Origin: Macrocybe gigantea
Taxonomy: Eukaryota > Basidiomycota > Agaricomycetes > Agaricales > Callistosporiaceae
Direction: 5' to 3'
Assembly: GCA_011319805.1 (NCBI GenBank)
Contig: SJRY01000246.1
Span: 1-64,000, forward strand
DNA: 64,000 nucleotides
Both the position numbers and the translations under genes were made by a program. Below the pieces are notes generated by a model. It was given only the letters and a program-made list of their open reading frames with translations, was not told the origin of the DNA and searched no databases. Shown here piece after piece: positions 45,406 through 55,967 of this stretch (its first letter is position 1; every line of letters begins with the position of its first letter).

Positions 45406-48400
45406 TCAGGCACCGACGCCCATCAAAGCTTGATGTTTTTCAAATTTCGGTCGCGTGAGGGCTTTTGTCATCGAGTCGGCAACCATATCAGCCGTCGGGC
45501 AGTACTCGAGGCTTGCAGCACCCATTTCGATGGTTTGGCGGATGAAATGGAAATGGACGTTGATATGCTTCATTCGTCCATGAAATTTGGCATCCTTCGA
45601 CAGCGTAATCGCGCCTTGGTTGTCGCAGAAGAAAGTCATCGGCTTTTGGAAAGGAAAAATGAAGGAAATTTCAGTAAGTAATTTTTGAATCCAAATTAAT
45701 TCTTTTGACGCATGGGTGAGCACCACGTATTCTGACTGTGCTCGATGTGGTTATTATAGGTTGCTTTTTGCTGCTCCACAACACGGCACCATCTCCGATG
45801 AAGAAGACATAACCGGAAATCGAGTGGTGGTGGAGCTGGGAAGCCCAGTCGGCGTCCAAGTACCCGAAGACAGTGGTGTGTTTTCCGCCTAAGGTGAGTC
45901 TCATCTCTTTCATCCCGATGAGGTATCTGACAACATGTTTAGCTGCATTGAGGTGTGTTGTGCTCGGCACTTCGAAGTTCTGGGACAGCGTCGATACAGC
46001 AAACGCGATCTCGGGATGGGTCATAACGGCGACATACATCAGCGACCCGACGATTTCTCGATAGCGGGTCTTTTCAGCAGGCATTAGGAGCTTCGGCGAC
46101 ACAGATGGCGATCTGGGGGTGAGGTCAACAGCGGGTTCCAGTGGTGTCGCAGCAACGCGCGCACTCTCGAGTCCATACTTTTCTGCCATCTTCTCAATAT
46201 AAGCTTTTTGGCTTAATGAAATCGTTTTAGCCTCCAGGTCGTGCTCAATCTTGACCCCGAGCAGCCAGTTGATTGGTCCGAGATCGACTATCTCGAAGTG
46301 CTCGGAGAGCTGGCGCTTCAAGATGCTGGCGGCTGGCTCAGAGTCAGCGAGAATCGTGAAGTCATCCATTGCGGCGGCCATGATCGTGTATTTGTCACCG
46401 TCAGTTTTGTAGAAGACGGCGTGGTCCGCCTCCAGGCGCTTGAGTCCAAGCCCCTTGGCAATTCGTCGAACAGTCGCGTACCAGTCATGTGCACCCTGTT
46501 TCGTCCCGTAAACCAGCGCAAGGAGCTTGCAGGCCATGGCATCCTCCTTGTCCTCCAGGTCCTTCAGCAATCTGTGGAATTCGAGGTACTGAGGGGGAGC
46601 TTCATGTAGATGACAATGCCGGGAGGTAGTCGGGCATTCAGGTAAGCATTTTTAGCGTCGCACTGCATGATGATAGCGCCTTTCGAGGCCCCTAATGATA
46701 ATAAAATTCGTAGGGTTTTGGCGTGGACTGTGGGGGCGAAGGTGTCCTTGTAATCAACTCCGAATCGCTGCCGGAAGCCCTTTGCGATGAGGCACGCCTT
46801 AAATCGAATGATCCGGCCTTCATTGTCTCGCTTTCTATGGAACATATAGCGGCAAGGGATCACGTTGGTGTCCTTTGGGGGGATAACGAGCTCCCAGGTC
46901 TTCAGTTTCTCGAATTGGTCAAGTTCAGCCTGGATCGTGCATCGCCAATCTTCACTCTCTTCGCCATTTAAGGCCTCGTCCAGGATTGGTTCATCCTCGC
47001 TCGATACAAGGGCTGTCAACATGGCTTCTTCGAGCCAGTTGAGTAGATTGGCACTCTCAGATGCATGTGCTTTGGGCAGTGGGTTTCGGTTGCGCTTTCC
47101 ACGACCGTACGTGTTCTCATCAAAGCTCGGGAGACCATCAAGGGAGTTTCAGCGTCTTCGCGTGTGAGGGGGCGGTTCTTCAACTGGTGCCTCGACTTCG
47201 ATGTGTTCGGGTGGCCTCACAGCTTCGGGCTCTCTCGGTTGCTGCTCTGGCTCTGGTCCGGGTTCAGGCTCTGGTCTGGGTTCAGATTCTGGCTCTCCGA
47301 GGATGTCCGGATTGAATGTGTCCCACTTCCCCTCAAGACTGACTTCCTCGGGGGTGAGTGCATCTTCCCTTGCGAGATAAACATCACGTTCTATGCTGAT
47401 CCTGTGTTTCCTTGGCCAATAGATGCGGTAGCCCTTTGATTCCTTGTCGTAACTGACGAATCATCCCTTGCTGGCCTGTGGTTCAAGTTTCCCAACTTTG
47501 AGCTGCTTGACCCAGACTGGTGCACCCCAAGCCCATATGTTTGAGAGGTCTGGCTTGACTCCTGTCGCCATCTCGAGTGGCGTTTTTGCCTCGGATAGAG
47601 TGCTTGTTGGTATGCGATTCCGAATCCAGACACTGTGGCAGACGGCTTTGGCCCAGAGGTATCCAGGAAGCTTCGCGTCAATGAGCATGGCTCGGGCGTC
47701 CCCAACGTGAGTTCGATTGCCTCGTTCGCTTGCTCCATTTGATGATGAGAAGTCATGAACGTTTAGGTGATGAACTGTTCCAGCTTTCTCCAGGTGGTCA
47801 TTGAATTTTCCACTCGTTAACTTGCCCGCTCGATTGCACTGGAAGGTTTTGATAACTGGTACGTCCCTCTGAGCTTTTACCCATGCCTCATAATGCTTGT
47901 AGTTCTCGAATGCCTCAGATTTGTGCCGCATGAAGTAGACCTTCTCCTCGTGGCTCCACTGGTCTATAAATAGCAGGAACCAGTATTTTCCACTGAGTGA
48001 GCCTATGGATGCCTTGCCCCAGATGTCGGCTGAGATTTTCTCGCCATATCGCTGGTATGTGGTCTTGCTCTCTTTTGGGAAGGACTGCCGAATGATCTTG
48101 GCTTGGCTACAGATGTCACAGCAGTCCTTTGAGGAGTCAGGGTCAAGTTCGATTCTGGTTATCATCCCCTTTTGGACCATTTTCCATAAGTCATCGTGGT
48201 TGACGTGACCCATCCTATGGTGCAGCTCGTTGATCGAAATCAGACCAGATGACACTGCTGCCATTGGTGTAAGGGGAATGTTTGGTTCGACAACTCGGTA
48301 GAGTCCTCGGATAAGTGGAATACAGGCGACAATCGATCGATCAGGCTTCCGGATAATAGAGCAGATCCCATCCTCTTAGTGGGATGCAAAACCACGGCGA

Positions 48401-48927
48401 TCCATAGTCTGTACAGAGACCAGTGTGTAGGCCATGTGAGGTGCATAATAAACGTCTTTAAAAACGCTTCTTGTTGGTTTTTCGGAACTGTTTGGCAGGT
48501 TGACAATGAGGTCTCCCTGTCCGAGGGCTTGGAATGTCTGTCCATTTGCAGCACGGATTGGCTTGGGATCAATAGTCCGGTAGTTTAGGAGCTGATCCTG
48601 ATCAGGGGTGAAGTGGTGGCTTGCGCCGCAATTAATAATAGTTCCGCTGTAGAATCCAGTTACCATAGCCTCCTGGATGGCTTTCTCCTGGAGGTCAGAG
48701 GTGCAACTGAGCACGATCAGGGGTTCCTCAAGGTGGGCAGCCATTGCGACATTTTCGGTTGGCTTCTCGGAGATGTTCGCACTGGAGGTGGCCTTTGACT
48801 TGGCCTTCTCCTTGTTGTGTTTGAACCACGTGGGCGCGATATGAGCTTTACCTCCCCCTTCCTCATAGCAGTCCTCCTTTGTATGACCGGTTCGGCCACA
48901 CTTTGGGTTGGTGCACTTCCGTTCATC
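45406..48927 (-). pseudogene. pol: Copia pol: protease, integrase, RT, RNase H
   Basis: After the gag stop, in the same frame: zinc knuckle (CTNPKCGRTGHTKEDC), a protease region where the usual D-S-G/A reads INCGASHHFT, and GAG-pre-integrase (LHHRMGHVNHDDLWKM..CDICSQAKI). Next come the integrase core (ISADIWGK; FQCNRAGKLTSGKF), RT (FAPTVHAKTLRILLSLGA; MQCDAKNAYLNA; AAMDDFTILADS) and RNase H (VFGYLDADWASQLH; FFCDNQGAITLSKD; HINVHFHFIRQ). Stops lie near 48377, 47459 and 47147. The frame shifts near 46595 and returns near 45760. The protease aspartate appears replaced by N-C (GAC to AAT would be a G to A change). Confidence 0.9.
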
Positions 48928-49728
48928 TCACTTCTTCCTTGGCTTCTGCCCCTTTCCTTTCTTGGGTAGTGCTGCTGCTGCTGCTGCGATCATAGCCGCA
49001 TTGGATTTGTTGATGTTGACTTCCATTTCGAGAGAGGTGGCCTCATTGATTAAGTAGGTCATGACCTCAGAGCTGGTAAGCTGTTTACCGGCAGTCTGGA
49101 CAGCAGTTGAGTAGGTCTGGAAAATGTTTCGGAAGGTTGGTGCGAGAGATAGGGATGTATGGATATGGGAAATGAAGGATATGTCAGGGATTGGGCTTCC
49201 AGATTCGGTAAGATGCTCTCGGAGCTCAGTCATTCTCATAAGGTGCTCGCGCATGCTTCCGCCCTCGGTGATGCACATATTCTGGAGCTGGGTGATCAGG
49301 TTGATCTCGTGAAGGTTGCCTTTGTGGGAATGAATAGAGATAAGCTTTGTCCACATGGCAGCAACAGTCTTTTCATTCTTGATTTGGAGGAACATGGTGC
49401 TGTCTACTGTTTGGTAGATGACCTCTTTTGCCGTTGCTTCCTTCACCTCCCAGTCATCAAGGGTCTTTGCGTGCTTCTCAACTTCTTCATTGCTGAGCTT
49501 TGTGCGCTTCGGATCCCCTTCTAGATAGAAGTCCTGTCCATCAACAATTACCTCCTTCGGTTTTAGCGCTGTTCCCATGACATGCCGTTTGATGTTCTTC
49601 GATGTGAGATAGTTCACGATCCGCTCCTGCCATGTCAGCCAATTCGTGCCGTCACTCCGGAGTTTCGGTAGTGTCACTGTCGTGTTCGTGTTAATGGTCA
49701 TAGTCATTTCAGGGTCTGTGGGGCCCAT
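48928..49728 (-). pseudogene. gag: Copia gag (UBN2/gag-polypeptide type)
   Basis: The 266-codon frame starts MGPTDPEMTMTINTNTT directly at the primer site and includes the typical Copia Gag segments NWLTWQERIVNYLTSKNI, MTELREHLTESGSPIPD and YLINEATSLEME. The TGA at 48928-48930 fits CGA to TGA: the same frame runs on into the zinc knuckle, so gag and pol were probably one polyprotein. Confidence 0.88.
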
Positions 49729-49732
49729 AACC
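49721..49732 (-). promoter_or_regulatory. Copia primer site resembling initiator-tRNA-Met anticodon arm
   Basis: Directly after the 5' LTR the minus strand reads GGTTATGGGCCC. This fits the complement of the initiator Met tRNA anticodon arm (GGGCUCAUAACC), with one G-U pair, as in Copia-type half-tRNA priming. The gag ATG lies inside it. Confidence 0.55.
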
Positions 49733-50005
49733 TGTTAGACGTAGGCAGGGACCGAAGGGGCGCGTGAACATGGGAATCTAAATGTATAGCCTCAGTGTGT
49801 CTGGTAGGACCACTGAGTATGTGATGTAAGTACCTAAATGTATACTACAAGGTACTTCAGTAAGGAATAGAAAATAAATAAATATACAGGACTCACGCCT
49901 CAGTGTGTCTGGTAGGACCACTGAGGTGGGCGACCAGAAGCGAGCGAAATTTTCTAGCCTGCTTACATAACATGTTGAGGCGGGAGCTTGACTCGACCTC
50001 CAACA
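49733..50005 (-). repeat. Copia 5' LTR
   Basis: 273 bases, TGTTAGA to CCAACA on the plus strand, with the same duplicated hairpin units as the other LTR. Confidence 0.94.
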
Positions 50006-50746
50006 CAAAGTATAATTGGAGATCTGTTCGAATAACATACATCATCATTACTTGGATAGGCACTGCAAGGACCAGTGATCATCTGGGAAAATGTCATGGG
50101 AACCGAGCAGTTTGGATGAACCCGCATAAGCGAGGCATGGAAGAACTCTGAGCTCCTGGCGATCCATTGAATTCGAACTGGCTATGTCCAAGTAGCGCCT
50201 TAAGGTTACATCACTGCAGTATTGAATGCATGTCAAGTTCCGATGTCGAAACTTCAGGCGAGTGCCTTAGGCTTAGTGCCTATCATCGCGTTGTCAGTAT
50301 GAACAGAGTCATAGTTCTACAAGCGTGCACTTCAGTGAATTGGTGTGAAGTGCGACATTGTAAAGATGCTCTGCTCTTTCCTTGTTAGTGAAAATTAAAA
50401 GGACAGCACCATTATGCCTTGCATGGTATTCTGAGGCAGATCACGCACCAATTTTCATCATATTTCGGAAGGTTTATGCCAACAATGTCTAAGAGATGAA
50501 ATCAAGTAAAACACGCACCAGCCATAGGTTGTGCCAGCCCTGCTGTGCTGTTTTAGGAGTCTCACTGATAGCTTCTGAGTATTTGGATGCCCAGGATACA
50601 ATGCATGTTGCGCATCCCTACGGTGTGACCAGAAATCTAATAGCTTGATGCTGATGTGCTAAAGACATATAGAGATGCTCGCCTTGATTTGTTGCTGACA
50701 ACTGCAGGTTGTGAGCATATAGCATGTGAGCCAGACAGCATGTTTC
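50006..50746. other. No gene seen, inversion-end flank
   Basis: No frame of interest. Its last bases GTTTC are the reverse complement of GAAAC at 28294-28298, so in the proposed older arrangement this segment followed 28298 and the 'Z' element in reverse orientation. Confidence 0.5.
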
Positions 50747-51067
50747 TGTTACAGATGCCGCCCAAAAGGACTATTCAATTTCTTATCTTATCTTTCCCCC
50801 ATCCCTTATCCTCCCCATCACACTGCGCAGTGCGCAGCCATCGAGTCATTCCACTTTCCTAGTCACTCTGAGTCATCGCTTCCTTAGTCTTACTCATCCG
50901 CAGTCCACAGCATTTGCGCAGTCCGTGGTCCGTGCTCGAGTACTGTAACATATATAAGGACTCCCAGATGTACCAGTAGCGCTAGGCTTAATATTCCATT
51001 TGCCATCGTCTTAAACCACTCTCGCACTTAGTCTGCCCGAGTCCTTTAAGATTCGTCTAGCCTAACA
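50747..51067 (+). repeat. Gypsy-1 LTR at the second inversion junction
   Basis: A 321-base LTR with unmatched flanks: GTTTC on the left and CCACA on the right. It carries the same subfamily differences as the two 'Z' LTRs and is nearly identical to them in reverse complement. CCACA is the reverse complement of TGTGG at 35123, and the pol frame broken here (ending DNVW) continues there. Confidence 0.93.
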
Positions 51068-53690
51068 CCACACATTGTCTCGGTATAGCCGTGCAAGGCC
51101 TTCTGCTGTGAGTTCAGTGTTTGTGAGAATCAGGTGGATCATCTTGGTCAGGCGGTCTGTGACTGCGGCGATAGCATTAAAGCCGTTCGAGTTGGGTAGC
51201 GGTCCTATGAGATCTACTCCGATATCTTCCCATGGCTGTTGCAGAATTTCATGTGGGTGTAGTGGCGCATGTTTCTTTTGTTGGATGATTTTGTTTTTTT
51301 GACATGTTTTGCATCCATTAACATATTTTTTGATGTCCGTTAGCATTGATGGCCACCAGTAGGTGCGGTTTATGAGTTCATGCATACGATATTGTCCTGG
51401 ATGCCCTCCAATGGGAGTGTCGTGGTGTTCAAACATGATGTCTTCCTTTAGTTTGTTGTCTGGGGGGATGTAGATTTTCCCTCCTGCGTATACGATGTGG
51501 TCTTCCTCTGTGAACCAGTGCGGTTTTTCCTTCAGTCCTGTTGTTACGATCGTTTCTCTTCGTGCGCATTGTCGAATTTGTTCTATCCTTGGGGATTCGA
51601 TCATCGTGATTCCCTTGTCTGTATTGTTTCGTTATTTTCTGCTCCCTCTTTTTGCAGGTGTTCGTCCTCGAACATCATAAATTCGAAGTCTCGTTCATTA
51701 TTCTCTTCCAGATGTCGGATGAATGCGGCTTCTTTGATCATTTGTATGTCATCCTTTTCTGCTAGGTTTTCTTCGTATCCTGCCATTCGTGATAAGACAT
51801 CTGCTTTTCCATTCGCTTTTCCTGGTACATGTCATAGTTCATAGTCGTATTCTTGTAGTTTCAGGTACCAGCCAATCTGTCTCGAATTGAGTCACTGCAG
51901 TTTTCGGAAGTATGATAGGTTCTTGTGATCTGTCAATATTTCAAACTTCTCTCGAGCTTCTAGGAGGTATTGTCTCCATGTCTTCAGTGCCACCATTATT
52001 GCGAGCAGTTCTTTGTCATAGATTTCATAGTTCTGTTCTGCTGCAGTCATGCATCTTGAAATGAAGGCGATTGGGTGCCACAGTCCTTTCTGCTGTTGTG
52101 ATAGTACCGCTCCGATGGCATATCCTGAGGCATCCGTTTCAACTCGGAATTTTCCTTCTGTTTGTGGTAGTGCTAGGATGGGTGCCGAGGTTATATGTCG
52201 AATTAATTCCCAGAAAGCATCTTGCTGCTTGTCTGTCCACTGGAATGTCTTGTTTCCAGTCAGCTCCATTAAAGGTTTAGCAACCTTTGCATATCCTTTG
52301 ATGAATCATCGGTAAAAGTTTGTGAATCCCAAGAACTTCTGTAGTTCTTTCTTCGTTTTTGGGGTTGGCCAGGATTGTACGGCTGTGATTTTCTCCGGTT
52401 CCATTTCTACCTTCCCCTCTCCTACAATATATCCTAGTACTGGGACTTTTGATGATTTCCAGACACATTTTGGTCCTTTGATGAATAGATCGTTCTTGTT
52501 CAGTATCTCCATGACTTCTATCGTATTCTTTTGGAGTTCCTCTCGTGTTCGTCCGATGATTATGATGTCATCCATATAGATTATGCACACTCTTCTTTGT
52601 ATTTGGTCTTGGAAGAGGTTTGCCATCATCCGGCTAAAGGTGCCTGGTGTGTTGCACTGTCCAAAGTACATGACTGTCGGTTCGAAGAGTCCTCTTGCTG
52701 TTAGGAAGGCCGCTTTCCATTCGTCTCCTTTTCGGATGCATACGTTATTGTATCCCCAGATAATGTTGATCTTGTTGAAGTATTTTGCTCCTTGTAACAC
52801 ATCGAGGAGCTTGCTGATATGTGGTAATGGGAACTTGTCCTTGACCGTGTATTTGTTTATTTCTCGATAGTCTTGGATGAGTCGTTTGCTGCCATCCTTC
52901 TTATTTCGAAAGAAGCAGGGTGCTGCGTAGGGTGATTTTGAGGGATGTATCTTCCCTGTTCTTAATCCTTCTTCGACAAAGGTATCTAGCTCCTCTAGTT
53001 CCTTTTGTGTCATCGGGTAGATCTTGCTCGGTATCATTTTTGGTGCGTCTTTTGTCAAGTTTATTTTGTGGTCCCACTCCTTGTGGTCTGGTAAATGATC
53101 GAAGTTTTTCTCTTTAAAGAGGTGTTTGAATCTCATCAAATATGGGGGTATCTGAGTTCCCATCCTGTTGCTGGCTGTGGTTTTCGCTTGTTCGGTTACT
53201 TTCTGTATTTTGATCGTTTGGTGGTTTATCTTGCATGTTTTGGGGCATCTGTTAAAGACAATCTCTCCTGTCCTCCATTTGATCATTGGGTTGTGATAGA
53301 CAAGCCAGTCATGTCCTAGTAACATGTCGGTTTTTCCAATGTCGAGTACGATGGCTTCCATGTGCTCTTTGTGTCCTTTAATGTCGATGTGGACTTCCGC
53401 TACCCGATCTGCTGTTTTCTGGCGGTTGGGTAATCCATCTGCGTTTATGATTTGAATCTTCTTGATTCGTCATGTCTTCAGTCCTGTTTTTGCTACTATG
53501 GCAGTATTGATGCAGGTCCTGTCTGCTCCGCTATCGACTTCTGGTGTTATCGTTGCTATTCCTTTTCGCGTTCGTATCTTTGCTGGTACTGCGAGTTCTT
53601 TTCTTTTAGGTGGTTTATCACCTCGGATGGTTCTTCTTGGTGCTTCAGGTCACTTTGCAGGAATGGTGTATTTCAGAGTATGGGATGATC
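51068..53690 (-). pseudogene. pol: Gypsy-1 'G' pol 5' part
   Basis: Protease (near 53540), RT (53060-52310, IIYMDDIIIIGRT) and RNase H plus integrase zinc region (52269-51068; here CKTCQKNK) are recognisable. A TGA at 52306 replaces CGA in NFYRR, other stops occur near 51892, 51835 and 51601, and the shared TGA near 53466 is present. The 351-codon frame 52306-53361 covers the region that the solo LTR interrupts in 'Z'. Confidence 0.88.
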
Positions 53691-53747
53691 TACATCCGGT
53701 ATCGAAGCGAGTCTGTTTCAGCTGTATGGGTCGCGATTTAGCACCTC

Positions 53748-54887
53748 TTAGTCGGACCCTTCGACAAAACCCTCTTTGTCAGAGCTTTCTTCATCCTTGT
53801 CTTCTTCGTCTTCTTCTCCTTCTTCTTTCACTTCTCTGACTTGGGATTTTCCCTTCTTCTTCTTCTTGCAGTTTCGTGCGTAATGTCCTTTCAAGCCGCA
53901 ATTGAAACATGTGATGTTTGCTGCTCCTTTCCGTGGTTCTGGACAGTTTCGTGAAAGGTGTCCTGGCTTATTGCAATTGAAGCAATTGTTGCTTCATACT
54001 TTGTCGACTTCCATGGCTTGTCCTGCTCCTCGGCTCGGGTTCCCAGGTTTGCGTTGGTTGTTTGTGAACTCTCCCCTCATTACATTCCTATGTTCATCGA
54101 TGTTTCACCCGATCGCTCGAACTGTCTTGATGTATTCGTCTCCATCTGTTGGAAGTACAGAGATCAAGTGTACGGCTTCTGCTGTCCTCCGGTTTAAACT
54201 CTTCTCGAGTAGGAAGCAAGGCACTGTTCCTGTCATTCCCACTTTTCCTGCGAGGTCTACAAATTCATCTAGGAATTTGTCAATGGGTCGGTTTCCTTGT
54301 CTGATGTTGAATAGTTTGCTTCCTGCTTGTGATGGTGACATGACATTGCTGAATCGTATTTCTATTTCGGTCACGAAGTCGGCCCATGTGCTTTGATTAG
54401 TCGTGGTGTCAATTTTCTTTGATGCCCAGTGGGCTCCTGGTCCGTCGGTCATCCTGGCTAGTACTGCTCCAATCCTTTGTACATCGGTGAGGTCTCCATA
54501 TGCAGTTATATAGAGTTTCATCTTCCTCCACCAAATGTCAAAAGCTGTTCAATCTCCTGTGAAGGATTTCGGATTGGCGATAATTCCCTTGTATTCTGTC
54601 GTCATTGTCTGCGAAATCTCTTTGTCGTTGTCTTGGTCTTGGTTTTCCTGTACTTGGGCCTGTTGTACTTGGGTCTGCTGCTCTTGAATCTGCTTTTGTC
54701 TTCGTTCTTCTCTTTGTTCTTTCCAGTAGTCTAGGTCGATTCCTGTGATTCTACAGGCCTGTTCAAAATCGGTCCACTCTGCGGCGGTTGGTCCGTCTGT
54801 CTTTGGTAGTCTCTTTCGCTCCCTCCACCGATAGTATTCGTTCCAGTCGCTGTCGCTTACTTTCGCCACAGTGGTGCGCTTTCCTTC
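53748..54887 (-). pseudogene. gag: Gypsy-1 'G' gag
   Basis: The sequence is near-identical to 'Z' gag, from VAKVSDSDWNEYYRW to the two CCHC knuckles and the TAA at 53748-53750. A TGA before TAFDIWW (54548 region) and another near 54106 fit CGA to TGA. As in 'Z', the frame has no ATG at its N-terminus and follows an in-frame TAA at 54888-54890. Confidence 0.85.
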
Positions 54888-55505
54888 TTATGCTGTACTT
54901 TGGCGAGTCGGTCTTCTGAAGGGGTTTGGTAATTTCGTTCCTATGTGCCCCTGACTTTGGTGTTGCTCTCGTTGATTCTGTCGTATGCTCTGTGCATCGT
55001 GTCCTCTCTGTATTAGTATGTCCTCTTCTTGTACCCGGTGATTGTAGTTTTCAATCTGCTGTTGTCTGAAGTTTCAGGCTTGTGTTCGTTCCTCTCTTGT
55101 TTTCTTGCGGATCGGTTCGTCCTCTTCTTCGGCAGGAAGATTCTGGTCTGACCACAGCTCTTCTAGGCTTATCCCATATTCTCCTTCTAGTAAGAGTTCT
55201 GTAATGAGTTGTGCTGCTCCGTCACTGAAAATCTCAGTGGGTTCGTCTGCAGTGGTGAAGGCAAACTCTCTCAGGAATGCCTGTTCTTCTTCGTCGCTAC
55301 TTGGTGTAGGCGTACGCTCCCTCTTTCATTTGTTTGAATTGCTAGTGTCTCTGCAGTTGGCGTGGACTGTCTCTGCGAATGGCGTGGACTGCAATGTGTG
55401 ATCTACTTCTCTGAGCCAGGTGCTCTCGTTGCTCGTGCTAGTGTTCGCTGGGTCGGCGACTGCTTGTCGTCGAATGTTGATCAGGTCTTTGATAAAGCGT
55501 GACAT
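54888..55505 (-). pseudogene. Gypsy-1 'G' upstream ORF
   Basis: This copy has an ATG at 55505 (MSRFIKDLINIRRQAVADPA). Internal TGAs near 55328 and 55078 fit CGA to TGA. At the first, 'Z' has CAA, as if both strands of one ancestral CpG had decayed. The final TAA is at the same place as in 'Z'. Confidence 0.6.
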
Positions 55506-55548
55506 GGTGTGTATGAGTCTGAGCGAGTCTCGACGAGGCTTAATATCT

Positions 55549-55868
55549 TGTTAGGCTAGAGGAATCTTAAAGGACTTGGGCAGACTAAGTGCGAGAGTGG
55601 TTTAAGACGATGGCAAATGGAATATTAAGCCTAGCGCTACTGGTACATTTAGGAGTCCTTATATATGTTACAGTACTCGAGCACGGACCACGGACTGCGC
55701 AAATGCTGTGGACTGCAGATGAGTAAGACTAAGGAGGAGATGACTCGGAGTGACTAGGGAAGTGGAATGACTCGATGGCTGCGCACTGCGCAGCATGATG
55801 GGGAGGATAAGGGATGTGGGAAAGATAAGATAAGAAATTGAATAGTCCTTTGGGTGGCGTCTGTAACA
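55549..55868 (-). repeat. Gypsy-1 'G' 5' LTR
   Basis: 320 bases, TGTTAGG to TGTAACA on the plus strand, with the TATA box and the self-primer word. The primer site itself follows at 55536-55546. Confidence 0.94.
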
Positions 55869-55967
55869 CCTACATGCTTTCAATGAGCCCGATTGGAGAA
55901 AAATCCAAATGACAATTATTCTGAGGCCGACCAAAATTTTGGTGTCTCACTGGCCGGTAAAAGCCTG
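55869..55967 (-). mobile_element. pogo transposon, 3' end piece
   Basis: About 99 bases between copy 'G' and a terminal repeat at 55943-55967, followed by TA. In reverse complement the repeat begins CAGGCTTTTACCGGCCAG, matching the repeat at 39897-39921 with one difference. It is the separated 3' end of the element whose transposase lies at 37316-39592. Confidence 0.85.

Larger units (their letters stand above)
45107..50005 (-). mobile_element. Ty1/Copia element, complete structure, damaged genes
   Basis: Two 273-base LTRs with perfect target duplications CAAAG at 45102-45106 and 50006-50010 bound a 4899-base element with the Copia gene order gag, protease, integrase, RT, RNase H. LTR differences are few (about seven seen) and all transitions, so insertion is fairly recent. 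A handful of stops and two compensating frame shifts inactivate it. Confidence 0.96.
51068..55868 (-). mobile_element. Gypsy-1 split copy ('G'), 5' part
   Basis: It holds the 5' LTR (55549-55868), primer site, upstream ORF, gag, protease, RT, RNase H and the first part of integrase, and stops at the bases for DNVW. The rest of the element is at 35123-37151 in the opposite orientation. The right flank CCTAC (55869-55873) is its target duplication, matching GTAGG at 37152. Confidence 0.93.

Noticed and set aside
45671..46570. AMDD instead of YVDD in the Copia RT as a loss-of-function mutation
   Set aside because: I recall fungal Copia elements with A-x-D-D at this site, so it is more likely family variation than damage.
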